The notes beneath the pieces are model-generated. The model did no database searches. It was not told the DNA's origin and saw only the letters and a program-made list of their open reading frames with translations. The position numbers and the translations under genes are program-made. From assembly GCF_030272615.1 (NCBI RefSeq), contig NC_081406.1, positions 482,455,900-482,519,899 on the forward strand: 64,000 nt of DNA, given 5' to 3'. Position 1 is the first letter of the stretch. Every line of letters starts with the position of its first letter. Below, piece after piece: positions 1 through 10,981 of this stretch. This DNA is from Cryptomeria japonica. Taxonomy: Eukaryota > Streptophyta > Pinopsida > Cupressales > Cupressaceae.

Positions 1-60
1 CCAAAATATACCCAAGCAAGAGAAAGCTTGATCAACAGGGAACCTGGCTCTGATACCAAT
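1..60 (-). other. Internal 5' leader and tRNA-iMet primer binding site of element A
   Basis: Read on the minus strand, positions 58-47 are TGGTATCAGAGC, the complement of the 3' end of plant initiator-methionine tRNA and the usual primer site of Copia elements. It sits two bases after the LTR end at 61. The rest of the stretch is leader of an element whose body lies to the left, outside the window. No protein-coding part of it is visible. Confidence 0.85.
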
Positions 61-75
61 TGTTAGACACAATGT

Positions 76-104
76 ACCACTGAGAGTGGGGGTGAATCAG
101 TGGT
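76..104 (-). promoter_or_regulatory. U5 hairpin of LTR A
   Basis: Perfect 8-bp arms ACCACTGA and TCAGTGGT enclose a 13-nt loop that is C-rich in element sense. It lies 15 nt from the LTR end. See the finding on stem covariation. Confidence 0.7.
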
Positions 105-2343
105 TCTCAACTTTTTCTCTTTAACTAACTTATGTGTGTATACCAGTTATGGAATATAACACAATGCAAACATCCTGGTTAGTGGGGAGACTAATCACAA
201 GTGCAATCACACATAAAGGGACATCACATAACACTATCATGTACGAGGAAAACCCAAGATGGGAAAAACCTCGGTGAGAAATGCTGCTAGAGTCTACTAC
301 TCCAATCCAGCCTCACAATCAAATCTTTTACAAAGTTTAGGGCACCAACCCAAGGAGATACAACCCCTGCTAGTTTATGGGAACCAACCCAAAGAAGTTA
401 TAACCCCTTCACCGAGCTAGAACCTAGTGATCACAATGAAAGCATCAAGTACAAAAGTAATTATTTTGTTACAATTGAATCTTGTAACCATTTCATATAC
501 CTTACTCTGCTGATGAGACACCTTCTTTGCTACACTAGTTTACCTCTCTCTCTATTGCTACTGCTTTACTGGTTCACCTCTCTCTGTCGGTTCTCACTTC
601 TTTCAGCTGCTCTACTGCTTTCCACTGGTACTACACTCAGCCAGTTCTATGTCTGCCTTCTCTACAATTACCTTTTCTTCTTCTCTGTCAGTATGGACAC
701 TATTGATTCTACACTTCTACTAGTTGAACACTTCAACCTCATTCTCCCTCACACTCAGTCTCTTCTCTATCTCCTTGATGAGCACTTGACTAATTTTCTC
801 TCACATGCAGTAGCTCTATATTCTTGTGTTTAGTAGCAATTAAAAATATCTTTAGCTTGCTTATTTATAGCCCATTCTTCCTGCCAAAAACTAGTTAAAA
901 TCATAGGTGGTTAGGGTTTTCTCCACTGATCACAAGGCACATCAAATCTAATCAAATCTAATTAGATCACAAATCAGAGATGACTTCTTGCACATATCCA
1001 CCATTTTCATGCCTTCTAGAACACACCTTCCTATTTCAACAACCTGCAATCAATCTGTCAGCACAGCCCTTGGTCAATCACTATTAATGGCATGATGGAT
1101 TGCTTCAACAACTTCAATCTTCATTTAGCAAATCTGCATCGATTAGTGCATGCCATGGATATGGTTCAATTTCATCTTGCCTCAAGCCACATCCCCTCTG
1201 CAAACATCCCTTGAGCTTCATAGTCACCATAAATGCTGGACAAAGTATGAACTACTTCATCGTCACTCTACACCGACCTATGCAAGTTCGCCATTTCATT
1301 TCCATGTGGTATTACTATCTATATCCACCTTGGCAGACAACTCTATTGGTTTAGCTTTATCACTGACCACCCACATAACTGGTACACACATATCGGGTCA
1401 CTAACCCTATCGACATAAATCACCTTGGTGGTTATCCTTCCTACCATCACCTTTTCTATACTTCTGGTGTAACCCTTATGTCTGCACTTCACTACTCTAC
1501 TGGTGAAACACCTCTATGAATATGTTCACTTGCCGACACCATAGAAATTACCAACAACTTTCCTTACCCTTCAGTTTGTTGCACTCCTCTTTATCAGGTG
1601 AGAACCTTATTTTCCTTGTTTCTTCTCTGATGTTTCACCGGTTGACATAACATGTCAACTATCACCAATGCAGATTCTGGCAGATGTGTCTGCAGGTGGA
1701 CAACATACTTTCCTTCTTGTCAGTGAGACATATTGATGACACCAAGTCATCATACTCCAACTATTCTGCATTAACCTTCCTTCAACATCCTGGTATCACT
1801 ATTTATATTCCTACAGACTCACTAGCATCCTTCTTCATCAAACTGATTCTCCTCTCAATTGATTTGTTAAGATGACAAACATACCATCTCAACATCTCAT
1901 TCTTGCTTCAATGTCCTAGTAGCACACCTTGTTTTCACTTTCTTATCCGGTGTGCATTTCTGATCTCATGCTCTAGAGGATTCCTCATCTTCCACTTGTA
2001 CATCCGGTCTCCGAATTCAATCACCTTTTTTATCTTAGGTAATCATTCTGCTGGTACGTGTGTGACATTACCAAGGGAAGAATACATCTTCAACATGACA
2101 TATGTCCCGATGGTTTTCCATATGTCATCCTGCACATAGAGGCAACATACTTTGTTAACCTATCACCTAGCCTATGATAGCTTCTTCATCTGGTGGGAGT
2201 CCTACTAGTTATCCATACACTAGCAATCTAGTGGCCTACACATATTTCACCTCCAGTGTTGATGTGATCCAAATAGCATTCCACCTCTTCCACACAATCA
2301 ATACCCATCATGTAGTCTCCTCATTCCGGTTGTATGCAACATC

Positions 2344-2348
2344 ATATC
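2344..2348. repeat. Target site duplication of B1, left copy (ATATC)
   Basis: ATATC precedes the B1 LTR and recurs at 6777-6781 directly after it. This proves that B1 is an insertion into LTR A and not an ancestral part of it. Confidence 0.85.
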
Positions 2349-2408
2349 TATTGGCATATGGACACTCCAATGAGACATTGTGTGTGATTGAAGGTTTTGT
2401 CATTGATG

Positions 2409-2562
2409 GCAACCTTGCAATCCTATGGCATCGGCAAGACATTATACCAGCAAAGCATTACACAGGCAACCTTGCAATCCTATGGCACCGACAGGACATT
2501 ATACTGGTAAAGAATTACACAGGCAACCTTGCAATCCTATGACACCGGCAAGACATTATACC
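2409..2562 (+). repeat. 57-bp tandem subrepeat, three copies, in B1 5' LTR
   Basis: Units begin at 2409, 2466 and 2523 with GCAACCTTGCAATCC; the third is partial. The 3' LTR of the same element has two units from 6010 and the B3 LTR has one, so the copy number has changed between LTRs. Confidence 0.9.
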
Positions 2563-2677
2563 GACATCAACAAGATCACTCTACACCAGCACCGACAAAG
2601 AGGCCGACAGGATTTTTGATATGTAATATTTTGTTTATTATTGTAAGCCGACTTGGCAAATTGTAAAATGACTCTTG

Positions 2678-2686
2678 TATATAAAA
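2678..2686 (+). promoter_or_regulatory. TATA box of B1 5' LTR
   Basis: TATATAAAA in the middle of the LTR, where Pol II transcription of a Copia-like element would start. The same motif is at 6246-6254 and 40324-40332. Confidence 0.6.
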
Positions 2687-2851
2687 GAGATTATTGTAGT
2701 CATTTGTAGGCTATGGATAGGAAGCATAAAGAAAATTATAAGGCAGACATAATGTGCAAATTGTAGGTCAAGGGTATATGTAAAGAACAGTGCAAGAACC
2801 GGTATTGAATTTGGCATTGAAGATGCAATTGTAAAGCAGTACCTTATAGAA

Positions 2852-3486
2852 GAATCAAAAACCCAAAGGTGACACTTCTGGAATTGGATTTGAAGTTGGA
2901 GAAAGCTTTGGTACTGCAAATACCCAGGATCACAACAAACCGGTAAGACCTTCTAATACTTACAAATTCAATGGAAAATACTTTAACTGGAATAAATATG
3001 GTCATAGGGAAAATGAATGTAGATCTAGGAATTATCAGAATATCAATCCTCCCACCGGCCAATGCTCCAAATGCAACAAATTGGTCATAACTCTGAAAAT
3101 TGCAGAATGAATGTAAGATGTTATGTTTGTAGAAGATTTGGACATTTATCAAATCAATGCAGAACACAAACCAGCATAGGTTATGGGAAAGCTATTCAGA
3201 AAAATAATGTAACTTTTTATGCATATAACAAGATTGGTCATATTGCTAAATTTTGTAGAAGTAAAGGGACACTGGTAGACAACAAAAGTACTAGTTTGAA
3301 AGGTAAAGAAAAGGTTGAAGAGTTTAAGAAAGAATTTTCAAAGCAATGGATTAGAAAAGTTGATCTAAATATTGGGGATACTCCTCCACCGGTAGAACCA
3401 ACAAATGCTTCACCGACAGGACAATGTGATGCTCCACCGGCAGGATAGAGCAATGCTCCACTGGTAGGATGTTCTTCATCAAATTG
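2852..3486 (+). pseudogene. B1 ORF1 remnant: gag-like zinc-knuckle protein
   Basis: This is the C-terminal half of ORF1, lined up with 41436-42076 of B3. It should carry four CCHC (C-x2-C-x4-H-x4-C) knuckles that would bind element RNA during particle assembly. Knuckle 1 has lost both leading cysteines (to Tyr and Trp), a missing A in knuckle 2 shifts the frame, knuckle 3 is intact, and knuckle 4 has two of its cysteines replaced (reads YAYNKIGHIAKFC). A proline/threonine-rich tail follows. The coiled-coil N-terminal half is deleted. It is a dead copy. Confidence 0.8.
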
Positions 3487-3793
3487 AAGAAAATTATCTT
3501 GAGGGTTTGGCAATCTAATGACACATGCGCTATTCTTCCCTCGGTTAGAGAAAAGAAGTTGAAAATCATTCATTATCGGCAAATAAAGTTAAGCTAATAC
3601 ATTACCGACAAGCAATTAATGTGGTAGGTAGCAGAAAAGACTTTATAAAATAATATTTTGGCTCCATTTCACTTCACCGAATATTCAAACTTTTAGAGAG
3701 CGCGAAGATTTCCGAGCTAAGGCATTTTCGAGCAAAGAGGCAAAACACTTTAGCATTAAATCCATCCAAAGGTAGAAAAAGGTATTTATCATC

Positions 3794-6009
3794 ATGGCAT
3801 CCTCCTCTGCACCTGAATTCATAGCAAACCCTATAGTAGTCAAGGTTATAAAACACCCTAGGCCCATGTTTGAGCTAGTTCCCGAGGTAGCTAAGAAAGA
3901 TGACAATACAGGTGCTTTTTCCCAAATTCCAAAAGGTGTTGTCTATGTAGAAGACCCTAGAATGTATATTCATTGGAACATAGAGGAATTAGGTGATGAA
4001 GAAATTAAAAACATGTATAAGTTATTCATTGGAACATAGAGGAATTAGGTGATGAAGAAATTAAAAACATGTATAAGTCTTTTATATGTGACAACTCCAA
4101 AAATGTGAAACCTGAACATAAAGTTGTTGAAACCCTAGGATTCATTGAAATCCTCTGCATTCCTAAATTTCCCAAGTGGTTAGGATAGTTCTAAGTAGGG
4201 TAAATGGATCATTCTTTTGGCTTGATTTAGTTCACAAAATTACTAAGGATGCTATGAAAGCAGTAACAGGGTTACTTTCCACCGGTAACAGACCTGACAA
4301 GACTAAGAAGGTCTCCAATAACCTAGCAACGAAGTTAATTGGTGCAACATCAGACAGAAGGTCTCTGAGGGTTAATGATGTAACTGATACAAATGTGAGA
4401 TTCATTAGCATGATTTTAGGGTACAAAGCAACTCATGCTAATAGGCTTAACTCAGTTTCTATTTTATGCATAAAGAGTGCTTATGACATGGTTAAGGACA
4501 ATGTGAAAATTGATGTTTGCGAATGGTTAAAAGATGAATTGATTGATAACCTAGGCAAAATCAAGAAAGATAAGAAAGGAACCTTTAGATTTGGAAATTT
4601 ACTTGTATACTTAAAGCTACATATAATCAAACAGGCTCCTAGTATAGGCAACAAAGATTTTGGATTTGACATATCGGTAGGAAAACAATTATCAGACCTA
4701 TTCAACAACATGGGTGAAAACAAAGAAAATAATATCAATGAGTATTTTCAAGCACTAAAGGTCAGAATGAACAAAAGAGTCAAACTATCATAGGAAATTG
4801 TCAACAAATACAAGGATGATATATGTTTTGTAATAAAAAAGGATGAGATCTAGATGGAAGCAGTCATCCCGAGGACAATCTAGGTAACATAGATGGGGTA
4901 TGAAACAGATAACCACATAGTGGAAACTAATGCCAAAGCACTTCTGAAAGCCCCCAATGAACCAAAGGAAGAAGTATTTGGTAGTGCTGAGACCATAGAA
5001 AGTCAAATTCAATCTAAGAAGAGAGTGAAAAAGGTTGAGGCATTTGTGAGAAAAGGATCCAGACAAGAAAAAGCCATAAAGGAAGATGTATTAAAGAAAA
5101 CCGGCATAACTGAAGATGAGTTGGCAGCCCAACAACCTGAAACTCATCTATCACCGGTAGGTACTTCCTCATAAGGAGATATGCCAGCAACTTTCAAAAG
5201 AGTTGTTAGGAAAAGAGACCCCTCACCGGCAACCACTCCTTCACCTAGAAGGACAAGGTAGAAGCAACAAGCTATGAGATCTCCAGTCAGAAAAGTCACA
5301 CCTAAAAAGAAGCTGACACCCAAAATGAAGAAAAAGATAAACACAGACTTGGCCCCTCTTGACATATTACTGAATGAGATCATAGAGGAAGGTAAACTAA
5401 AGAACATAGGGAAAATTTTAGGACACCCTATCAGATGATGAGAAAGGGAAAGTTGAGGAGAGTGTAATATTACACATGGATATGTATAAAAAGTTTTTGA
5501 TGCAAATCTTAAATGAAATTCCTAATGAACTATACAAAATACTTGAGGCCAAAAGGCAAGGAATAATTGAGTTGGATAAGAAAATCAAAATAGAAAAACT
5601 ACTTGCAGTATACTTGGTTAAGTCACCTATGGAAATTGATGTTCTCATAGCTCAGGCCAACCGGACAGTTTTTTCCACTGCACACCGGCAAATTTCACTA
5701 ATGGCAGGTAGAGTTACAAAGGTTTAAGAGGAAATAGAAAATGGTTGGGATATATTCTTGGTTGAAAAAGAAAAACAAGAAGAATATAGGAATCCCAAGC
5801 CCATTAAGGTATATCAAAAGGACAAAGGGAAAGGTAAAGTTGGTGGACCACCAAGTATCAAGATTAGAGACAACTTACCCCCACCTCCTCTAAATACTCC
5901 ACTGGTAAAAACAACAACTACTAAAGATCAACCGACAACTGAGAGTATGGATATAGAGGATAATAATCCTAATCCTAAAGTCCTATATACTATGAATGTT
6001 GTTACATAG
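3794..6009 (+). pseudogene. B1 ORF2 remnant: accessory protein of unknown family
   Basis: Starts MASSSAPEFIANP and follows the B2 and B3 ORF2 proteins to beyond the lysine/proline-rich middle, ending at the deletion junction with the 3' LTR. A 56-bp tandem duplication (3968-4079) and a further shift near 5420 break the frame, and several stops are present. In the middle part the ITEDEL block is followed by a basic PK-rich linker and a helical region that B3 lacks. I do not recognise the family; there is no protease, integrase or RT motif. A role in particle assembly or packaging would be a guess. Confidence 0.75.
3968..4079 (+). repeat. 56-bp tandem duplication inside B1 ORF2
   Basis: ATTCATTGGAACATAGAGG begins at 3968 and again at 4024 and the two units are nearly identical. 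Because 56 is not a multiple of three it shifts the reading frame. B2 and B3 have a single copy. Confidence 0.9.
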
Positions 6010-6245
6010 GCAACCTTGCAATCCTATGGCACCGACAAGACATTATACCGGCAAAGCATTACACAAGAAACCTTGCAATCCTATGACACTGGCAAGACAT
6101 TATACTGGCATCAACAAGATCACTCTACACTGGCACTAGCACAGAAGAAAAGATGTATACCGGCACAGAGGCCAACAGGATTTTTGATATGTAATATTTT
6201 GTTTATTATTGTAAGCCGACTTGGAAAATTGAAAAATGACTCTTG

Positions 6246-6254
6246 TATATAAAA
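6246..6254 (+). promoter_or_regulatory. TATA box of B1 3' LTR
   Basis: TATATAAAA at the same LTR position as in the 5' LTR. Confidence 0.55.
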
Positions 6255-6730
6255 GAGATCATTGTAGTCATTTGTAGGATATGGATAGGAAGCATAAAGA
6301 AAATTATAAGGCAGACCTAATGTGCGAACCATAGGTCAAGGGTATATGTAAAGAACAGTGCAAGAACCGGTACTGAATCTAGCATTGAAGATGCTATTGT
6401 AAAGTAGTACAGATCATTGGATTTGCATAATCCTCATTGTGAGTCAGTGTGACTTCTTATTGAGCAGTGTGCTCTAAGCAGTTGGCCTTCCTGCATGTGC
6501 AGGCCCCTATTGTAAGTAATATTCTCTTATTGGCCAATAAGTTAATATTGTGGGTCACAAATCCCATCGAGGTTTTTCCCACACTGGGTTTCCTCGTTAA
6601 ACATCTTGTGTTATGGTGTTCTTTTCATGTGGATGGTTTTGATTCTGTTACTTACATTAATTCTTGCATACCAGTATACTATTACTTTATGTTCTGCATG
6701 TTCTATTTTAAGAAAATCACATTATTGGTC

Positions 6731-6761
6731 AGATACTGATTCATCCGCCCTCTCAGTATCT
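6731..6761 (+). promoter_or_regulatory. U5 hairpin of B1 3' LTR
   Basis: Nine-bp arms AGATACTGA and TCAGTATCT with a 13-nt loop, 15 nt before the LTR end. Confidence 0.7.
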
Positions 6762-7595
6762 ATGGGAACCCTAATAATATCAACAAACCTTTTACTGAGT
6801 GGTCACTATGATGCACCTCTAGCATACCGGTACACATCAGTGCTTCCTTTTGCATGAAGATGGTAACCTAGTTGTCACCACTAACAACACATCAACTGTT
6901 CTCCCATATCGGTCCATCTTCTATTCTGGTTGACATTAAACTCTAATTCCAATAACCTCTTGTTTACTAGTTGACATCAATGTTAGTGATACTGGTAACA
7001 TGCTATACTGGTTGACATCAACTACAACACAATGCCAACATGGTTTTCCTCAATCAAACCCCGGTTGAGGAATCAAACTTGAAAGAAAGTAATTGCAAAT
7101 GCTTGAATGTAAGCAATGGAAATGTATAGCTTGTAGATCTGCAACTTGTTGATGATGATTTCTTTCTTCTTGAATGTAACCACAAATGTTGTATGAAATG
7201 GCATTTAACATGACAAAACCCTAACACACACATGCTTGCAAATGAATGTTTTAATGGTTCTCCAATGGATGAATGAAGAAGACTTGAATTCTTGAACTCT
7301 TATTCATGACCTTGAAATCCCATACATTATCCTTATGCCTCTCATCCCCCTAAATGAGGGAATTAAATCCCCTTTTATACATGCCTCAAGGATTAATTTT
7401 CAACCACCGAAAGCCAACAAAGAGGAATTACAAACCCCATTGAAAAATTATAAATAGGAGATTGGGAAGAACAAACTTAGGGCCACCCTAAGGGGTGGCG
7501 ACAAGGGCATGATGCCCCTATCCTAGGGGGACAATGGTGTCACATCCCTATCCTGCCCTATTTTGTGGCCCATACAAAGTCCAGAGTAGCCACAA

Positions 7596-8686
7596 TGTTG
7601 GATTGATGATGATTTTAATGTATTCGTCACTTGTTATCATTAATGAAACACTCTCACACACATATATGATTACATTGACTACTAGTGTAACTTCAATTGG
7701 TTTACACTACCAATCGGTATATTTAAGGTCTATCTCTAACCGGTACTTTGTGTCAACTGGTATGTGCATAAGAGATAACCTATGGTTACACTAAGTCGGC
7801 ATCAAAATGAAGATAAAGTTGAAGACGAAGATCAAGTGGAAGATTCTAGGATAATGGTTCACTAGTCTTATTCCAACCGGTATTGACTGTTCTAACCGGT
7901 ATCTGATTTTGTGATGAGTTACCAGCACCGTTTTCTTAGCAGTCATTTTTGTGATGAGTTATGTTTAAATGTCTAGATACATTGCACCTAGGAAATTGTG
8001 TTCCTATGACTGACATAAGGTTTGTATGTCTATTTAAAGACATCGTAGTGAATTATTTTCATATATGATGAAGAGAGAAAAGATATAGAAGAGGTGACCT
8101 ATGCGAATACTTTTGCTGAAGAGTGATAATTGTTTAAGATGGAGAGTAGTGTTGAATGTACTTAGAATGATTTGATCAAGCAAGTTTTGTGCTACTAAGA
8201 ATAGATCAAATCTTTCTTGTTGTTTTCTAATCATTACAACAAAATAAAATCCCCTAACTGGGTAAGCTATAACAAGCTTCATTGTATAAATCCTCTAACA
8301 AGGTGATCCATTAGTTTGGGTTCTAAAATCCTCCAACAAGGTTACTCTTAATAGGGTATAAGCTTCTAATCAAGCTTGGGATCTCTAAAAATATTCGCTC
8401 CTAGCAGAGCTCTTTGTAAGACCTTAACCGGTCAGTTTTCTATTACTACAGATAGTTAACTTGTGAGTTCCATCTCACCGTGGTTTTTACCTATTTGGGT
8501 TTTCCATGTATAAACACTTGTGCTATGGTGGATCTTCTACTGTATGTGGATGCTGTTATTTCATTTTGGATAGCATGTATTTTGTTCAAATTCTTAGTTA
8601 AGTTCATCTACTGGTTAGTGTTTAAAGTTGTGCTTGTTTTGGTGTCACTGATTCACGCCCCCTCTCAGTGCTTTTCAAGACCATCA
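7596..8686 (+). repeat. Solo Copia-type LTR nested in the G 3' LTR
   Basis: The sequence opens TGTTGGATTG and ends near CCATCA, with the GGTTTT...TTTCCATG block and C-rich hairpin typical of the Copia LTR ends in this window. Flanking G sequence resumes as GTCTTGAAGG, as in the uninterrupted copy near 15511. Target duplications are degraded (CACAA on the left, CAAAT or similar on the right), so the right edge is uncertain by a few bases. Confidence 0.65.
8646..8670 (+). promoter_or_regulatory. U5 hairpin of the 7596-8686 LTR
   Basis: Six-bp arms CACTGA and TCAGTG around a C-rich loop, 16 nt before the LTR end. This is the weakest stem of the series. Confidence 0.5.
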
Positions 8687-8822
8687 AATAGGTCTTGAAG
8701 GAGGAAGGGTGAAGGGGTGAGAATGCAGAAATAGGTACCAATTAGGGAAGGAGATGTCATCACCAAGGTGGGGACCTCAAATATGGTTAAAATTGCATGA
8801 GGCACAATTTTATGACACAACA

Positions 8823-8837
8823 TTTAGGCCCCACTTT
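8823..8837 (-). other. Polypurine tract of element G
   Basis: On the minus strand this reads CTAAAGTGGGGCCTAAA directly before the 3' LTR start, the position where plus-strand DNA synthesis is primed. Confidence 0.45.
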
Positions 8838-9465
8838 AGCAGGAGTATGGCTTATGCCACTTCTACTGATAAAGTAGAAGAAAGAGAGAGATGAAGATGA
8901 GAGATGCAAAGAAATACCACATGGAGTATAAGACACCAATAATATTGAGGAGAAAAAAGCCCCCAATCTTAGGGTCTCAACTTATGCCAACATATGCAAG
9001 AGAACACACAAAAAAAGGCACAAGACACACAAAAACAAAGACAAAGCACAAAAAGACACACAAAAATAACAAGACACAAGACAAAAAAACTAAGTAGCCG
9101 AAGAGACCTCGATACTTACATGTATCGACAACTAATCATGACACAAAGACTAATGCCATCACATAAAAACAAGCAATCACATAAAAGAGCCAAGCTAACA
9201 TCATCCATGAACCATCAATAGTAAAACTATGAATTCATGAGAGGAGGAAGAGAGAGAACATGAATACACACTTTGGTGATCCATGAGAAGAAAGGCAAAG
9301 AAGAAAGAAACAATGGACATCTCGCCCATAAGACTAGATGATCCATAGAGAGAAGGACATGGAAAATATTGCCTCTAGAGCATGTCTAGGTAATCCATGT
9401 AAAGAGAGAGAGTGAGAACATCGTTAGTTCCAGTCAACCTCATGTGCGTGTGTGAAAGTGAGGTT
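8838..9465. other. G internal 3' region, no gene seen
   Basis: A-rich, with many GAGA and ACACAAAAA runs between about 8880 and 9090. The short ORFs here are low-complexity lysine/threonine strings. I see no domain. Confidence 0.5.
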
Positions 9466-10589
9466 TGAAGTGTTAGGATAACTGGTGGACAACTAAGAGG
9501 GGGGGGGTTGAATCAGTTGTCAACAAATTATATTAATCATACCACTTTATAACCTTTAACCGGAGCACATAAACATTGAATACTGGAATAGGAGAAACAA
9601 ATACCGATAAGCAATAAAACTTAAGAATGAAATAGAGGATTAACATAATGCAACCATACCACATAACACCATGATTTTTATGTGGAAAACCCGGTAAAGG
9701 GAAAAACCATGGTGGGAAGCCTACCCACAGTCAAATGATACTTCTGCAGAAAGTCTATGATACAATAAGGGGCCTACACATATAGGAAGGCACACTACCT
9801 AGAGCACACTGCTCATTACAAAGGAGTCTCACTTACTACAAAGAGGTTATACCCACCTCAAGATAATTGGACAACAATCTAGAAGAATGAACTGCCAGAG
9901 ATAGCATCTACTATGCTTGATTACAATCCTGATTAAGCTCAATACCAGAGGCCTTTGACCTCTTACTTAAACCCAATTTGATCACCTATGATCAACTAGA
10001 TCTCCTTTGCATATGATATTTCATTCCATGACCACAAACATATATTTCATTCCCATACCCATGATCTACAATGATATCTTAAATCAATTTATACAAACCC
10101 TAAGGCCTAAACCAATTAGGTCGGCCACCTACAAGATATTACAATAAGATCATTACATACATCCATATTACAATGATATGCCATGTTAGCTTTAGACCAA
10201 AACAATATTAACCAATCCATTAAACATCCCGGTAACATGTAGAGAACACGTTAACATGATACCGGTCCATAACCTAGATAGGTAACAGACCTAATCTTGG
10301 TCCACCATGCCAAAGTTATGTATCCAATAAGTCAAGGCACGATCAAGGATCACCTTATGCATCCTGAATTTTCCATCTAGAATCTGCACCAACACCACTT
10401 GTGCATCATGTCAAATATTCTCAGTAAAAGCTTTGGCGATAAAACCTGAAACCCTTACCGATAACACAAGATCTTCTACCGGTAACCAAAACCTGTCTGC
10501 CGGTAACCAACCATAACAACTAGTGTTGACATCAATGACAAAACATCAATGTAATACATAATCAATTCCTCCATATTTCCAACATGAAG
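9466..10589 (-). mobile_element. C-family solo LTR with TGAAG target duplication
   Basis: The LTR spans 9471-10584, opening TGTTAGGATAACTGG and closing TTTCCAACA. TGAAG is found at 9466-9470 and 10585-10589, so it is a precise insertion. In minus-strand sense it starts TGTTGGAAATATGG and shares the GTTTTGTCATTGATGTCAAC block with the C LTRs at 34541 and 35979. Absence of internal sequence fits LTR-LTR recombination. Confidence 0.9.
9488..9521 (-). promoter_or_regulatory. U5 hairpin of the 9471 solo LTR
   Basis: Arms in element sense are GACAACTGA and TTAGTTGTC, paired along nine positions with one G-U wobble; the loop is a long C tract. Confidence 0.65.
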
Positions 10590-10662
10590 CACCTCATAGG
10601 AGTCTATGGCCGAGTATGCTACAACCTATATAGAATGTATAGTGCAAGTGTCAAGAAAGGTG

Positions 10663-10981
10663 TGACATCCTGCTCTAAGAGTCTATTCTCTGGTTCCAAG
10701 AATAATCACCCCACATAAAAGAAAATTTGCATCATCTCGCTCTAAGAGATTGTGATATAGTTCCTAAGATGACCCACTATACAAAAAATAAGTGAAGACA
10801 TCTTTCTCTAAGAGTTTATGCACTGGTTCTGAGAATGACCCACTATACAAGAGAAAAGTGATGACATCTTGCTCTAAGAGGTTTCCCTCTATTTCCAAGA
10901 ATGTCTCACTGTACAAGAAAAGTGACGACATATTTCTCTAAGAGGCTTCCCTCTGGTTTCAAGAATGTCTCACTGTAAAAT
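10663..10981. repeat. About 64-bp tandem repeat, five units, in G
   Basis: Each unit contains a TCTAAGAG core, then (T)GGTTCC/TTTCCAAGAAT and CCCACTATACAA or TCTCACTGTACAA. Units are diverged, and the first pair is the least regular. No coding potential is seen. Confidence 0.75.

Larger units (their letters stand above)
2349..2851 (+). repeat. B1 5' LTR, 3'-truncated
   Basis: Begins TATTGGCATATGG (original TG changed to TA), aligns with the B3 LTR from 40047, and stops within the LTR near 2851, where it is joined to ORF1 sequence. It holds three copies of a 57-bp subrepeat and the TATA box. Confidence 0.85.
2349..6776 (+). mobile_element. B1: deleted non-autonomous LTR retrotransposon
   Basis: Plus-strand member of the B family, flanked by ATATC. 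It consists of a 3'-truncated 5' LTR (2349-2851), an ORF1 remnant with zinc knuckles, a large ORF2 remnant, and a 5'-truncated 3' LTR (6010-6776). Two deletions made it: one removed the end of the 5' LTR, the primer site and the coiled-coil half of ORF1, joining at a shared TAC near 2849; the other removed the end of ORF2, the polypurine tract and the first 60 or so bases of the 3' LTR. Terminal dinucleotides have decayed to TA at both ends. No pol domain is present. It cannot move now even in trans, because the primer site is gone. Confidence 0.85.
6010..6776 (+). repeat. B1 3' LTR, 5'-truncated
   Basis: Joins ORF2 sequence directly at GCAACCTTGC, so the first 60 or so bases of the LTR and the polypurine tract are missing. 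It ends CCTAATA (original CCTAACA) followed by the ATATC target duplication. It contains two 57-bp subrepeats, a TATA box and the U5 hairpin. Confidence 0.85.
61..7040 (-). repeat. 5' LTR of minus-strand Copia-type element A, split by B1
   Basis: On the plus strand this block opens with TGTTAGACAC directly beside the primer site and appears to close with CAATGCCAACA at 7040, i.e. TGTTGG...TAACA in element orientation. Element B1 (2349-6776) is inserted in it; removing B1 and one ATATC copy joins 2348 to 6782 and leaves an LTR of about 2.5 kb. That is long for the Copia LTRs here (0.8-1.2 kb), so further undetected insertions are possible. It carries the U5 hairpin at 76-104. Short ORFs inside it (for example 513-833 and 2174-2542) are not convincing proteins. 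The left boundary is firm, the right one is inferred from the terminal motif and the abrupt start of repeat G. Confidence 0.6.
7041..8822 (-). repeat. G 3' LTR, truncated, with a nested solo LTR
   Basis: Similar throughout to 14941-15631 once the insert at 7596-8686 is removed. The part matching 14447-14940 is missing because element A was inserted here. The end GACACAACA at 8822 is followed by a pyrimidine tract that is the complement of a polypurine tract. Confidence 0.65.

Noticed and set aside
513-833. Leucine-rich 106-codon ORF as a membrane protein gene
   Set aside because: It lies inside LTR A in a CT-rich tract; the hydrophobicity follows from base composition.
2174-2542. 122-codon ORF near the B1 edge
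   Set aside because: It crosses the ATATC target site and the 57-bp LTR subrepeats, so it is a junction artefact.
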